Source of the DNA: Chlorobiota bacterium
Lineage (GTDB): Bacteria > Bacteroidota > Bacteroidia > Flavobacteriales > Flavobacteriaceae
Direction of reading: 5' to 3'
DNA length: 18,558 nucleotides
Assembly: GCA_013153655.1 (NCBI GenBank)
Contig: JAADEB010000044.1
Location: 1 to 18,558 of the forward strand
Position numbers and translations under genes: made by a program. The notes beneath the pieces were generated by a model. The model was not told the DNA's origin. It did no database searches and saw only the letters and a list, made by a program, of their open reading frames with translations. Shown here piece by piece: positions 6,726 to 14,566 of this stretch. The number at the start of each line of letters is the position of its first letter. Position 1 is the stretch's first letter.

Positions 6726-6733
6726 CAAATATA
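6726..6733 (-). promoter_or_regulatory. Putative -7 box of the endonuclease-family gene
   Basis: TATATTTG on the minus strand exactly matches TAnnTTTG and lies 22 nt before the MMKK start, in the 48-nt gap after lysA. It suggests transcription independent of lysA. No -33 TTTG is visible; that region overlaps the lysA stop. Confidence 0.45.
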
Positions 6734-6752
6734 AGCATTTTCACGGTGCGGT

Positions 6753-7895
6753 TTACTGTTCGTACACTTTTTTGCCGTCGATAATGATTTCCTTGGGTAG
6801 CGGATGAAGGTTGTAGCGCGAGGCCATGACAAAACCATAAGCACCGGCATTGCGGAGCGCCAATATGTCACCCGGCCGGATGCCGGCAATACGGCGGTTT
6901 CGTGCAAAGGTGTCTTCTTCGCACAAATGTCCCACCACATCATATAATTCCGGTTCGCCGCCGGGGTTGGAAATATTTTCGATATGATGATAGGCATCGT
7001 AATACATGGGGCGCAACATATGATGAAATCCGGTATTAACGCCGGCAATAAGTGCGCCGGGAATTTGTTTGACCACATTCACCTGCATCAAAAAAACGCC
7101 GGCTTGGGCCGTAAGAAATTTCCCGGGTTCCAATTTGATCCGGATGCCGGGCAAAGCGGACATCCGTTTCCGGATATGATCCGCATAAGCTTTCACATCC
7201 ATTTCCTTGTCGCCGGGACGGTAAGGTACCTTCAAACCGCTTCCGAAATCCAAATAACGCAATTGCGGAAAGGCCGGGGCCACATCCGTGAGAAAATCCA
7301 CCCCCCGGGCCAAGTCCTTCCATGATTTAACATCGGAACCGATATGCACATGCAAACCTTCCACATGCAGGCCGTATTTTTCAATTAGCTCCATGAGCCT
7401 GCCGGAAAAAGTCCATGGAATGCCGAATTTGCTGCGCCGGTGGGCCGTGGCGATCTTTTCGTTACCGCCACCGGTGATATCCGGATTCAACCGCAAACCG
7501 ATGGGACGGCCGGGAAAATTCCGCGCCACATAATCCAAATATTCCAAGGCGCCGATATGAACCCGGACCCCCAGGCGAAAGGCTTCGTCCAAATCGTCCA
7601 GTGAAGGACAAGCGGGGGTGTAAAGAATTTGATGCTTCTCAAAACCCGACTGCAAGGCATGCTTCACTTCATGTATCGACACACAATCCGCTCCGGCACC
7701 CAGTTCGCGCAAGCGTTGCAAAACGGCCGGATGGGCATTGGCCTTTACGGCGTAATGAATATCCAAGGGAAGATCATGAAAACGGTTTTCCAGCAGCCGG
7801 TAACGCTCCTCCACTTTTTGCAGATCGTACACATAAGCCGGCGTGCCGTAGGTACGGGCTATATCCGAAAGCAATGAAATATCCATTCCATCCAT
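6753..7895 (-). CDS. lysA: Diaminopimelate decarboxylase
   Basis: This PLP enzyme converts meso-diaminopimelate to L-lysine, the last step of the pathway that also supplies peptidoglycan precursors. At 380 residues it is a little shorter than the usual 400-420. The PLP lysine is Lys51 in HYAVKANAH, with HVHIGSD at 182-188 in the alanine-racemase-like barrel. The phosphate loop reads DFGSGLKVPY (216-225) where many homologues have GGGLG. The EPGK motif (256-259) has Lys instead of the common EPGR. The block GVNTGFHHMLRPMYYDAYH at 285-303 and the Cys325-Glu326 pair (GHLCEEDTFA) with GAYGFVMASRYN provide substrate contacts from the partner subunit. These variants are familiar to me from Bacteroidota LysA. 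The start is 7895, with a second ATG at 7886. It is divergent from the T9SS substrate gene. Confidence 0.93.
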   Translation of the reverse strand: MDGMDISLLSDIARTYGTPAYVYDLQKVEERYRLLENRFHDLPLDIHYAVKANAHPAVLQRLRELGAGADCVSIHEVKHALQSGFEKHQILYTPACPSLDDLDEAFRLGVRVHIGALEYLDYVARNFPGRPIGLRLNPDITGGGNEKIATAHRRSKFGIPWTFSGRLMELIEKYGLHVEGLHVHIGSDVKSWKDLARGVDFLTDVAPAFPQLRYLDFGSGLKVPYRPGDKEMDVKAYADHIRKRMSALPGIRIKLEPGKFLTAQAGVFLMQVNVVKQIPGALIAGVNTGFHHMLRPMYYDAYHHIENISNPGGEPELYDVVGHLCEEDTFARNRRIAGIRPGDILALRNAGAYGFVMASRYNLHPLPKEIIIDGKKVYEQ

Positions 7896-7905
7896 AATTT
7901 GGGGA

Positions 7906-7934
7906 GTAAAATAGGGGTTTTGGCGTTATTTTAC
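7906..7934. promoter_or_regulatory. Inverted-repeat operator candidate between lysA and the T9SS gene
   Basis: GTAAAATA (7906-7913) and TATTTTAC (7927-7934) are perfect 8-bp inverted repeats with a 13-nt GC-richer spacer, half-site centres 21 bp apart (two helical turns). It begins 11 nt upstream of the lysA ATG. The left arm read on the minus strand, TATTTTAC, with TTG 20 nt upstream (7936-7934), could itself be a weak lysA promoter. It could equally be a repressor site or a weak RNA hairpin. Confidence 0.4.
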
Positions 7935-7979
7935 AATGTTATCTATACCATATGGCATGAAAGGTAATATATTTTTTTA

Positions 7980-7987
7980 TATCTTTG
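7980..7987 (+). promoter_or_regulatory. Putative -7 box of the T9SS substrate gene
   Basis: TATCTTTG matches TAnnTTTG exactly and lies 24 nt before the ATG at 8012. The flanks are very A/T-rich. No TTTG is visible in the -33 position. Confidence 0.5.
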
Positions 7988-8011
7988 AGATTAATATAAA
8001 ACGTTCATTAA

Positions 8012-10690
8012 ATGAAGAGGTTAGTGTTTTACATATTTTTTCTATTTTTTATTCCGGCATTATTCGGTCAATTGGAAGCATCGCATTGGTATTTCGGCAC
8101 ATATGCGGGTTTGGATTTTAATACAAGTCCCGTTTCGGTGGTGCGGGGTCAGTTGAGAACCATCGAAGGATGTTCTGCCATTTCGGATCCGAATGGAAAT
8201 TTACTTATGTACACCGATGGGATCGTTATATATGATCGTAATCATATACCGATGCCAAACGGGAGAGGTTTGAGCGGCGATCCTTCTTCATCGCAGTCGG
8301 GGCTTATTGTTCCACGCCCTTTTCATCCTAATCTTTATTATGTTTTCTCGGTTGATAAAGCTTATTCATCCAGGGACAGAGGATTACGTTATTCTTTGGT
8401 GGATATGAATTTGCGAAATGGTGCGGGTGATGTGGTTACTTCCGAACGGGATATTTTGCTTATTGAACATGTAAAAGAAAAAGTATCGGCTGTGGCTAAT
8501 CTTTCTCGGAATTATATTTGGGTGGTTACATTTGCTCCCGCTCCTACTTCTTCTGTCTTAACTATTCCGGTGAGAACATATTCTTCGCCTGCCAATACCA
8601 TATATGCGGTTAAAATAGATCAAAACGGCATTGTGCGCCAGGTAGTTCATACACGTACACTTGTTAATTTGGATCCGGACCGGACTCACGGTTATTTGAA
8701 GATATCACCCCGGGGAAATAAACTCGTTTTGGCCAATTTTTATTTACACAGTTTATATTTGTTTGATTTCGATATAAATACGGGTCATACATCCAATCAG
8801 GTATCATTGCCGATGCCTTCGGGTTTTAAGCCTTATGGCGTGGAATTTTCTCCTTCCGGGGAAATTCTTTATGTAAAAGGGACAAATGAATCGGAAAACC
8901 AAGCGTATATTTTACAATATGATTTGAATAACACCCCTTATCAGTATAATATCATTGCTTCTCAAAGCGGATATCGTGGTGCCTTACAACTGGGTATCGA
9001 CGGTAGAATTTATGTGGCCGAGTCGCAAACTTATGATATAGGTAGAAATTACATAAGCACCATTAATAATCCCGATCAACTGGGAAGTGCCTGTAATTTT
9101 CAATATCGTTCCATGACCATGGCCAATAACGCCTATTCCCGGCAAGGTTTACCTCAATTTATTCAGACTTTTTTCGTTCAAATTCAAACCGAAAATGTTT
9201 GTGTGGACGAAGAAGCCCATTTCCTTGTTTCTTCCAATGTGGATATCGGAAGCGTAAATTGGGATTTCGGTGATGGAAACACCGCCACCACTCCTCCCGT
9301 GCAAGGCAATCCTCAGCAAGCCGAAGCAACCCATACTTATTCAACAGCCGGTACATATAATGTTCAAGCGGAAATTATCACGGTCAACAATGATACCTCC
9401 CATATTCAAACCAATATCGAAATTTATCCGTTGCCCCGGGTGGATAGCATACCCAATATCGAAGTATGCGACACCGCCCAAAACGGCCTTACCACATTGA
9501 GATTGCATGATTATGATGCCAATATTACCACCCGCCAAACCTATCCCGGTACCTATACGGTGGAATATTATACTTCGCAATCCGATGCCGAGGCACAAAC
9601 CAATCCCATTCAGGATCCCTACACCACTACCACCCCTTACGACCAAACGGTTTGGTTTTCCGTGGAAAATACCGTAACGGAATGTAGCAATGTGGGGCAT
9701 TTTCATATTATCGTTCATCCTCTTCCCGAAATCTACACGGTTCCCGATTTGGAAGTTTGCGATGAAGACGATGACGGTATGGCGGAATTTACGCTGGAAG
9801 ATGCCGAACCCGATATTCTCAACGGACGAAATGCCGCCGATTACACCATTACTTACTACGCCTCCCAAGCGGATGCCGAGGCACAAACCAATCCCATCAC
9901 ATCGCCTTATACCAATACGACGCCTCATCAACAAACCGTATATTACGTCATAAGGGACAACCAATACGGATGCTATAATATAGGCTCCTTTAACCTGGTG
10001 GTACATCCCAAACCCGTAATCGATATGGATGACAGCTATATGGTTTGCCAGAACGATTCGGTTTATGTGGAAGCGCCCTCCGGATTTGTTGCCTATCAAT
10101 GGTCCACCGGCGCCACCACCCGGGGCATATATATCTATTCCGGAGGGGATTATACGGTAACCGTTACCGATAATTTCGGCTGTTCCAATTCCAAAACCAT
10201 CCATGTGGATGAATCGGGGCCTGCCACCATCGAAAGCATTGAGACGGTGGATTTCAACGGTAGCGATAATAGCATTACCGTATATGTGAGCGGAAACGGT
10301 GATTATGAGTATTCATTGGATGACGTAAATTATCAGGATAGCAACCGTTTCGAGGGCTTGTATCCCGGAACCTACACGGTCTATGTCCGGGATAAAAACG
10401 GATGCGGCACCGTATCGGCCATTGTCGATCTTCTGGGTGCCCCTCAGTATTTTACACCCAACGGAGACGGAACGCATGAATACTGGCAGGTGATCAATGT
10501 GCAACGTTTGCCCGGAACCACCGTGTATATCTACAACCGCTACGGTCTCTTACTAAAACAATTTACCGATGCCGACCCCGGATGGGACGGCACCTATAAC
10601 GGCGTACCCCAACCTTCCGACGATTATTGGTATGTGGTCAAATTGCCTTCGGGACGAATCGTGAAAGGACACTTCTCCCTCATACGATAG
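8012..10690 (+). CDS. Secreted PKD-domain protein with T9SS type B sorting domain
   Basis: This 892-residue exported protein has a signal peptide at 1-19 (MKRLVFYIFFLFFIPALFG, likely cut before Gln20). Residues 24-390 form a repeat-rich beta-propeller-like region (HWYFGTYAGLDF, AISDPNGNLLMYTDG, SPRGNKLVLANF, SPSGEILYVKG) seen in many Bacteroidota surface proteins. A PKD domain follows at about 394-472 (VNWDFGDGNT, HTYSTAGTYNV), then two related 96-97-residue modules (473-569, 570-665). After an Ig-like segment with GGDYTVTVTDNFGCSNS (711-727), the C-terminal 85 residues (PQYFTPNGDGTHEYWQV ... GWDGTYNGVPQPSDDYWYVVKL) are the gliding-motility-associated sorting domain that directs type IX secretion. 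It is probably a cell-surface or matrix protein; binding targets are unknown. Codon usage shifts from T-ending to C-ending roughly after residue 410. It is transcribed alone. Confidence 0.92.
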   Translation: MKRLVFYIFFLFFIPALFGQLEASHWYFGTYAGLDFNTSPVSVVRGQLRTIEGCSAISDPNGNLLMYTDGIVIYDRNHIPMPNGRGLSGDPSSSQSGLIVPRPFHPNLYYVFSVDKAYSSRDRGLRYSLVDMNLRNGAGDVVTSERDILLIEHVKEKVSAVANLSRNYIWVVTFAPAPTSSVLTIPVRTYSSPANTIYAVKIDQNGIVRQVVHTRTLVNLDPDRTHGYLKISPRGNKLVLANFYLHSLYLFDFDINTGHTSNQVSLPMPSGFKPYGVEFSPSGEILYVKGTNESENQAYILQYDLNNTPYQYNIIASQSGYRGALQLGIDGRIYVAESQTYDIGRNYISTINNPDQLGSACNFQYRSMTMANNAYSRQGLPQFIQTFFVQIQTENVCVDEEAHFLVSSNVDIGSVNWDFGDGNTATTPPVQGNPQQAEATHTYSTAGTYNVQAEIITVNNDTSHIQTNIEIYPLPRVDSIPNIEVCDTAQNGLTTLRLHDYDANITTRQTYPGTYTVEYYTSQSDAEAQTNPIQDPYTTTTPYDQTVWFSVENTVTECSNVGHFHIIVHPLPEIYTVPDLEVCDEDDDGMAEFTLEDAEPDILNGRNAADYTITYYASQADAEAQTNPITSPYTNTTPHQQTVYYVIRDNQYGCYNIGSFNLVVHPKPVIDMDDSYMVCQNDSVYVEAPSGFVAYQWSTGATTRGIYIYSGGDYTVTVTDNFGCSNSKTIHVDESGPATIESIETVDFNGSDNSITVYVSGNGDYEYSLDDVNYQDSNRFEGLYPGTYTVYVRDKNGCGTVSAIVDLLGAPQYFTPNGDGTHEYWQVINVQRLPGTTVYIYNRYGLLLKQFTDADPGWDGTYNGVPQPSDDYWYVVKLPSGRIVKGHFSLIR
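9428..10006 (+). repeat. Two tandem 96-97-residue modules inside the T9SS protein
   Basis: Residues 473-569 and 570-665 both run from PLP..., through a PxLEVCD- or PNIEVCD-type start, YTV/YTI strands, the shared SDAEAQTNPI or ADAEAQTNPI core, and TTP.xQTV, to a terminal xxVVH or IIVH. At DNA level 26 bp are identical (9584-9609 and 9872-9897), offset by exactly 288 bp or 96 codons. This indicates duplication or later gene conversion. The modules resemble those found before sorting domains in other Bacteroidota adhesins. Confidence 0.85.
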
Positions 10691-10758
10691 GAGATGGCGT
10701 TGACGTGCATGAAGAAACCATAATGGCCGGAATGGTTCCGACCTTACGGAAAAGTCTT

Positions 10759-10941
10759 TTACTTACGCTTGCTTTGCATATAGGCCACCCATGTAATCAG
10801 CAGGATGACGCCGGTGATGAGCAGGCGAAAAACCTTGTCGGCCGTTCCGGCATGTACGCTTAACAACAAATAAAAATTCCATCCGGCCATCAACAAGCCG
10901 GACACAAAAACCACCAAGGCCCAAAATCGATGTTCGTTCAT
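10759..10941 (-). CDS. Small two-helix membrane protein
   Basis: This 60-residue protein has two hydrophobic helices, about 8-28 (ALVVFVSGLLMAGWNFYLLL) and 38-55 (VFRLLITGVILLITWVAYM), joined by a short HAGTADK loop and ending in a basic tail QSKRK. I recognise no family. Its ATG overlaps the stop of the retropepsin-like gene as ATGA (10938-10941), which implies translational coupling and supports it being real despite its size. It is the last gene of the mutS operon and is convergent with the T9SS gene. The 68-nt gap 10691-10758 holds only a weak CGGAA-TGG-TTCCG hairpin (10728-10740) and no convincing terminator. Confidence 0.7.
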   Translation of the reverse strand: MNEHRFWALVVFVSGLLMAGWNFYLLLSVHAGTADKVFRLLITGVILLITWVAYMQSKRK

Positions 10942-11399
10942 TCGGGTTTTTTGAGGTACAACATATCATGACCGTAATCCACAATGGCACGGCCGTATTT
11001 CAGGATATCACCTCCGATAATGCCGTGAATTTCGATGCCGTCGATTTGTTGCATGATATGGCTGATGTCCATGAGAACCAAAGGAATTCCTTTTATTTTC
11101 CATTTGCCGATGCGCAGTTTTTTGACAGGTTTCGTAAAGGTAATGTCCAAAGGAACATCCGCCGCTCCGTAGGCTTCCACTTCGGGTTGGTCGGTCATGG
11201 GTTTTACTTTAAAATATTTTGCCGTTTCAATATTTAGCACCGTGGTGGAAGATCCCGTGTCGATGATAAAAAAGCCGCTACGTCCGTTGATTTTTACTTC
11301 CACCAAGTAATGATGTGTGTCACGATCGGTAACGGGTAGGGGATAAAGCGGAACGGCCACATACCCCTTTTTTTTCAGGAGCTTAAAGAGTTTTTTCAT
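10938..11399 (-). CDS. Retropepsin-like aspartic protease
   Basis: This 153-residue single-domain protein has a retroviral-type aspartyl protease fold. The flap-side strands YLVEVKINGRSGFFI lead to the catalytic motif IIDTGSSTTVL with Asp47-Thr48-Gly49. The second structural signature, GIIGGDIL, is at 126-133, followed by the closing strand RAIVDYGHDMLYLKK. Such proteins act as homodimers, each giving one aspartate. Bacterial relatives are often called clan AA or gag-pre-integrase-like proteases; no retroelement genes are nearby, so this is a cellular copy. There is no signal peptide, only a basic N-terminus (MKKLFKLLKKKG). It overlaps the DUF302 lipoprotein gene by 17 nt upstream and the small membrane gene by 4 nt downstream. 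The substrate is unknown. Confidence 0.83.
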   Translation of the reverse strand: MKKLFKLLKKKGYVAVPLYPLPVTDRDTHHYLVEVKINGRSGFFIIDTGSSTTVLNIETAKYFKVKPMTDQPEVEAYGAADVPLDITFTKPVKKLRIGKWKIKGIPLVLMDISHIMQQIDGIEIHGIIGGDILKYGRAIVDYGHDMLYLKKPE

Positions 11400-11943
11400 T
11401 TTGCCGTTTGATTTGAATTTGATGCAACCTTTTCTCGAAACCCTTCATCAGTTTGTCGTATTTGTCCATAATACCGTTGGGGTCGGTGAGGATATATTGT
11501 TGTTTGAGTGAACCGAAATCACGGTACAGAAGCATCACATTTCCGCTGTCATCTTGATAAACCAATATCCGGAACGGAAGGTCATAGGCAATTTCCTGGT
11601 TTTCGTTGATCAAGCGGCCCAATTCTTTGGGGTTTCCGTAGACCACCAGCACCGTGGGACGCATCTCGAATTCCACATTGTCCAGTGTGGCGGCTCTGTG
11701 GAAATCCTGGAATTTGGGATAATACATACCTTCGCCTTGGAGATAATCCTTAAAGGCTTTGGCCGTTTGTTCCACGGTCATGTTTTCCACGGGGATCATG
11801 CGAAATTTCAATACGGCTTCGTCCTTTTCGACTTCTTTGGCGGGCACTTGCGGTTCTTGTTTTCCGGTCTTTTCGGTATGCTTACATCCGTTTGTCCACA
11901 GGCTCAAAAACAACAAGGCGATGATGATTTTTTTCATATACAT
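11383..11943 (-). CDS. DUF302-family lipoprotein
   Basis: This is a predicted envelope lipoprotein of 186 residues. The signal MYMKKIIIALLFLSLWTNG is followed by Cys20; the lipobox WTNGC is not ideal. A Lys/Glu-rich linker follows. The folded part, from about VLKFRMIPVENMTVEQTAKAFKDYL onward, has the DUF302 layout: a first strand and helix, EMRPTVLVVYGNPKELGRLINENQEIAYDLPFRILVYQDDSGNVMLLY (nucleotide-fold-like strands with the GNP and DLP turns), and a final amphipathic helix. DUF302 function is not established. ATG codons occur at 11943 and 11937; 11943 leaves a 4-nt gap after the mutS stop. An in-frame extension to 11970 would overlap mutS and is less likely. Its last 17 nt overlap the protease gene. 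Confidence 0.78.
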   Translation of the reverse strand: MYMKKIIIALLFLSLWTNGCKHTEKTGKQEPQVPAKEVEKDEAVLKFRMIPVENMTVEQTAKAFKDYLQGEGMYYPKFQDFHRAATLDNVEFEMRPTVLVVYGNPKELGRLINENQEIAYDLPFRILVYQDDSGNVMLLYRDFGSLKQQYILTDPNGIMDKYDKLMKGFEKRLHQIQIKRQNEKTL

Positions 11944-11947
11944 GGTT

Positions 11948-14566
11948 TTATCTTTTTTTATGTTTAACAATTAATTTTTTCTTGATTTTATCCAGCAGGG
12001 TTAAGGCTTCCACGGGAGTAAGGTTATTGATATCCAATTCCAATATCAAATCGCGGATTTCTTCCAGGAGCGGATCGTCCAGTTGAAAAAAGCTCAGTTG
12101 CATGCCGGACACCGTTTCCTTTTCGTCTTTGCTTTCTTCCGTCCGGCGGTGATGTTTTTCCAAATAAGCCAGCATTTGTTCGGCACGGCGAATGACATAG
12201 TCGGGCATACCGGCCAAGCGGGCCACATGAATACCGAAACTGTGTTCGCTGCCGCCGGGTTCCAGTTTGCGGATAAAAATGATTTTGCCGTCGTATTCTT
12301 TCACGGCAATATGATAGTTTTTGATACGTTCGAACTCTTTTTCCATTTCGTTGAGTTCGTGATAATGGGTAGCAAAAAGGGTTTTAGGCCAGGTGTGATG
12401 TTCGTGCAAAAATTCCGCAATGGCCCAGGCAATGGAAATGCCGTCATAGGTGCTGGTCCCCCTTCCGATTTCGTCCAAAAGAATCAAGCTTCTGTCCGAC
12501 AGGTTGTTCAAAATGCTGGCCGTTTCGTTCATTTCCACCATAAAAGTGGATTCGCCCATGGCAATATTATCGCTGGCTCCCACGCGTGTGAAGATTTTGT
12601 CCAAATAACCGATTTCGGCCGAAGCGGCGGGAACGAAACTTCCCATTTGGGCCATGATGGCTATCAAAGCCGTCTGGCGCAAAAGAGCCGATTTACCCGA
12701 CATATTGGGTCCGGTGATCATCATGATTTGTTGGCGCTTGCGATCGAGCCAGACGTCATTGGGAACATAGTGCTTGTCTTCGGGCAAATGATATTCGATC
12801 ACGGGATGACGACCTTGTTTGATGTCCAAAACATGTGTGTCGTTTATGTGAGGCCGCACATAAAAATGCTGAACGGCCGTAAGCGCAAAGGATTGCAAAA
12901 CATCCAGGCGGGCCAATTGACGAGCATCGTTTTGAACCGTGGTGATATAATCCTTGATTTTTTCACGCAATTGTTCGAACAGGCTTTGTTCCAGGCTCAG
13001 GATTTTTTCTTCGGCACCCAGGATTTGTGTTTCCAGTTCTTTGAGTTCGGGAGTAATGTAACGCTCGGCCGAGGTGAGGGTTTGCTTACGTATCCATTCC
13101 GGAGGTACCTTATCTTTGTGGGTATTGCGTACTTCCAGGTAATAGCCGAAAACATTGTTGAAACCGATGCGGAGCGATGAAATGCCGGTCCTTACGATTT
13201 CGCGTTGGAGGATTTCCTGTAAATATGTCTGCGATTGCTCACGTAGCGTGCGCAGGCGGTCCAATTCTTCGGAAACCCCTTCGCGGATTACTTGGCCTTT
13301 TCCCAATTGGGAGGGCGGGTCATCGGTCAAGGTGCCGGCTATCAATTTTCTTAATTCACTGTCGGCTTGTAACCGCCGGGCCAATTCCGTTAATTCTTTT
13401 TTTCCGGAGCGGTTCAATATTGCTTTGACGGCGGCGGCTTGATCCAGGGTTCGTTGCAGTTGGAGCACCTCGCGCGGCGAAGCTTTGGCCGTAACGATTC
13501 GCGAAAGTATCCGTTCCAAATCGCCGATGCCGCGCAACATTTCGCTCAGTTCCGTACGCAAGGCGTCGTCTTTCACCAGGGCTTCCGTTATATCCTGGCG
13601 GCGGCGTATGGCTTCGGGGTCTTTGAGCGGAAAGGCCATCCATTGGCGAATCAACCTGCCGCCCATGGGCGTGCGCGTTTTGTCGATGACGTGTAGCAGG
13701 GTGGCTTCTTTGCCATGGGGGCTTTCCAGGAGTTCCAGGTTGCGCATGGTAAAACGGTCCATCCATACATACTCGTCGTCCACCAGCCGGCGGATTTGGC
13801 GTATATGGTCCGTGTCGGTTTGCAGATTTTGTTTGAGGTAGTGCAGGACCGCCCCAGCGGCAATCACCGCCGCTGTCATACCTTCGATGCCGAAACCTTT
13901 GAGCGAAGCCGTGCGGAAACGTTCCAATAACAGGTCGCGAGCGTAATCTTCCTGAAAAATCCAATCGTCCAAAGCAAAAGTGTAGTACTTGTCGCCGAAA
14001 AGCTCCGTAAACCGTTTGCGGTCGGCATGCGCGAAAACCACTTCACTGGGTTTGAAATTGGCGAGCAATTTGGCCACATATTCCGGCGAACCTTGGGCCA
14101 CGTAAAATTCCCCGGTGGACACATCGATAAAGGCGATACCCGTATTTTTTTTGTCGATATAAACGGAAGCCAGAAAATTGTTTTTGTCGCGGTCCAGAAT
14201 ATTGTCGCTGTAAGCTATGCCGGGGGTAATCACCTCGGTCACCCCGCGTTTGACGATTTTCTTGGCTTTTTTGGGGTCTTCCAGTTGTTCGCAAACGGCC
14301 ACCCGCATACCGGCCCTCACCAGCTTGGGTAGATAGGTATCCAATGCATGATAAGGGAATCCGGCCAAGGCCGTTTCGGCTTCCGAACCGTTGCCACGCT
14401 TGGTGAGCACAATACCCAAAGCTTTGGACGTACGTACCGCATCCTCGCCGAATGTTTCGTAAAAATCCCCCACACGAAAGAGCAATACCGCATCGGGATA
14501 TTGCTGTTTGATGCGATAATATTGCTGCATGAGCGGGGTTCGTTTGTCGGTCTTCTTTTTGGCCAA
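11948..14566 (-). CDS. mutS: DNA mismatch repair ATPase MutS
   Basis: This 872-residue MutS recognises mispairs and recruits MutL. Family landmarks are in order. The N-terminal mismatch-binding motif GDFYETF carries Phe35 and Glu37, the intercalating Phe-x-Glu. The connector and lever domains lead to the clamp region. The ABC-type ATPase has Walker A GPNMSGKS (619-626), Walker B LILLDEIGRGTSTYDG (Asp698-Glu699), the ATHYHEL motif and the helix-turn-helix dimer end. The start is a TTG at 14566 giving MAKKKTDKRTPLMQQY. An in-frame TAA lies just upstream, and the next ATG (14530) would remove conserved TPLMQQY, so the rare start is preferred. Three small genes follow with no gap of note, so they are probably co-transcribed. 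It is divergent from gdhA. Confidence 0.97.
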   Translation of the reverse strand: MAKKKTDKRTPLMQQYYRIKQQYPDAVLLFRVGDFYETFGEDAVRTSKALGIVLTKRGNGSEAETALAGFPYHALDTYLPKLVRAGMRVAVCEQLEDPKKAKKIVKRGVTEVITPGIAYSDNILDRDKNNFLASVYIDKKNTGIAFIDVSTGEFYVAQGSPEYVAKLLANFKPSEVVFAHADRKRFTELFGDKYYTFALDDWIFQEDYARDLLLERFRTASLKGFGIEGMTAAVIAAGAVLHYLKQNLQTDTDHIRQIRRLVDDEYVWMDRFTMRNLELLESPHGKEATLLHVIDKTRTPMGGRLIRQWMAFPLKDPEAIRRRQDITEALVKDDALRTELSEMLRGIGDLERILSRIVTAKASPREVLQLQRTLDQAAAVKAILNRSGKKELTELARRLQADSELRKLIAGTLTDDPPSQLGKGQVIREGVSEELDRLRTLREQSQTYLQEILQREIVRTGISSLRIGFNNVFGYYLEVRNTHKDKVPPEWIRKQTLTSAERYITPELKELETQILGAEEKILSLEQSLFEQLREKIKDYITTVQNDARQLARLDVLQSFALTAVQHFYVRPHINDTHVLDIKQGRHPVIEYHLPEDKHYVPNDVWLDRKRQQIMMITGPNMSGKSALLRQTALIAIMAQMGSFVPAASAEIGYLDKIFTRVGASDNIAMGESTFMVEMNETASILNNLSDRSLILLDEIGRGTSTYDGISIAWAIAEFLHEHHTWPKTLFATHYHELNEMEKEFERIKNYHIAVKEYDGKIIFIRKLEPGGSEHSFGIHVARLAGMPDYVIRRAEQMLAYLEKHHRRTEESKDEKETVSGMQLSFFQLDDPLLEEIRDLILELDINNLTPVEALTLLDKIKKKLIVKHKKR

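Noticed and set aside
9341..10204. A 287-codon open frame antisense to the T9SS gene.
   Set aside because: The Gly/Ile-rich product is a reverse image of the repeated modules. The plus-strand protein has signal, PKD and sorting domains.
10728..10740. CGGAA-TGG-TTCCG as a terminator between the T9SS gene and the small membrane gene.
   Set aside because: The stem is only 5 bp and no U-run follows on either strand.
10938..11399. The retropepsin-like protease as a sign of a retroelement.
   Set aside because: There is no reverse transcriptase, integrase or terminal repeat nearby, and the gene is embedded in a cellular operon with overlapping stops and starts.
12083..13180. A 365-codon open frame on the plus strand inside mutS.
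   Set aside because: It is antisense to the conserved MutS ATPase and core domains and has no recognisable protein features.
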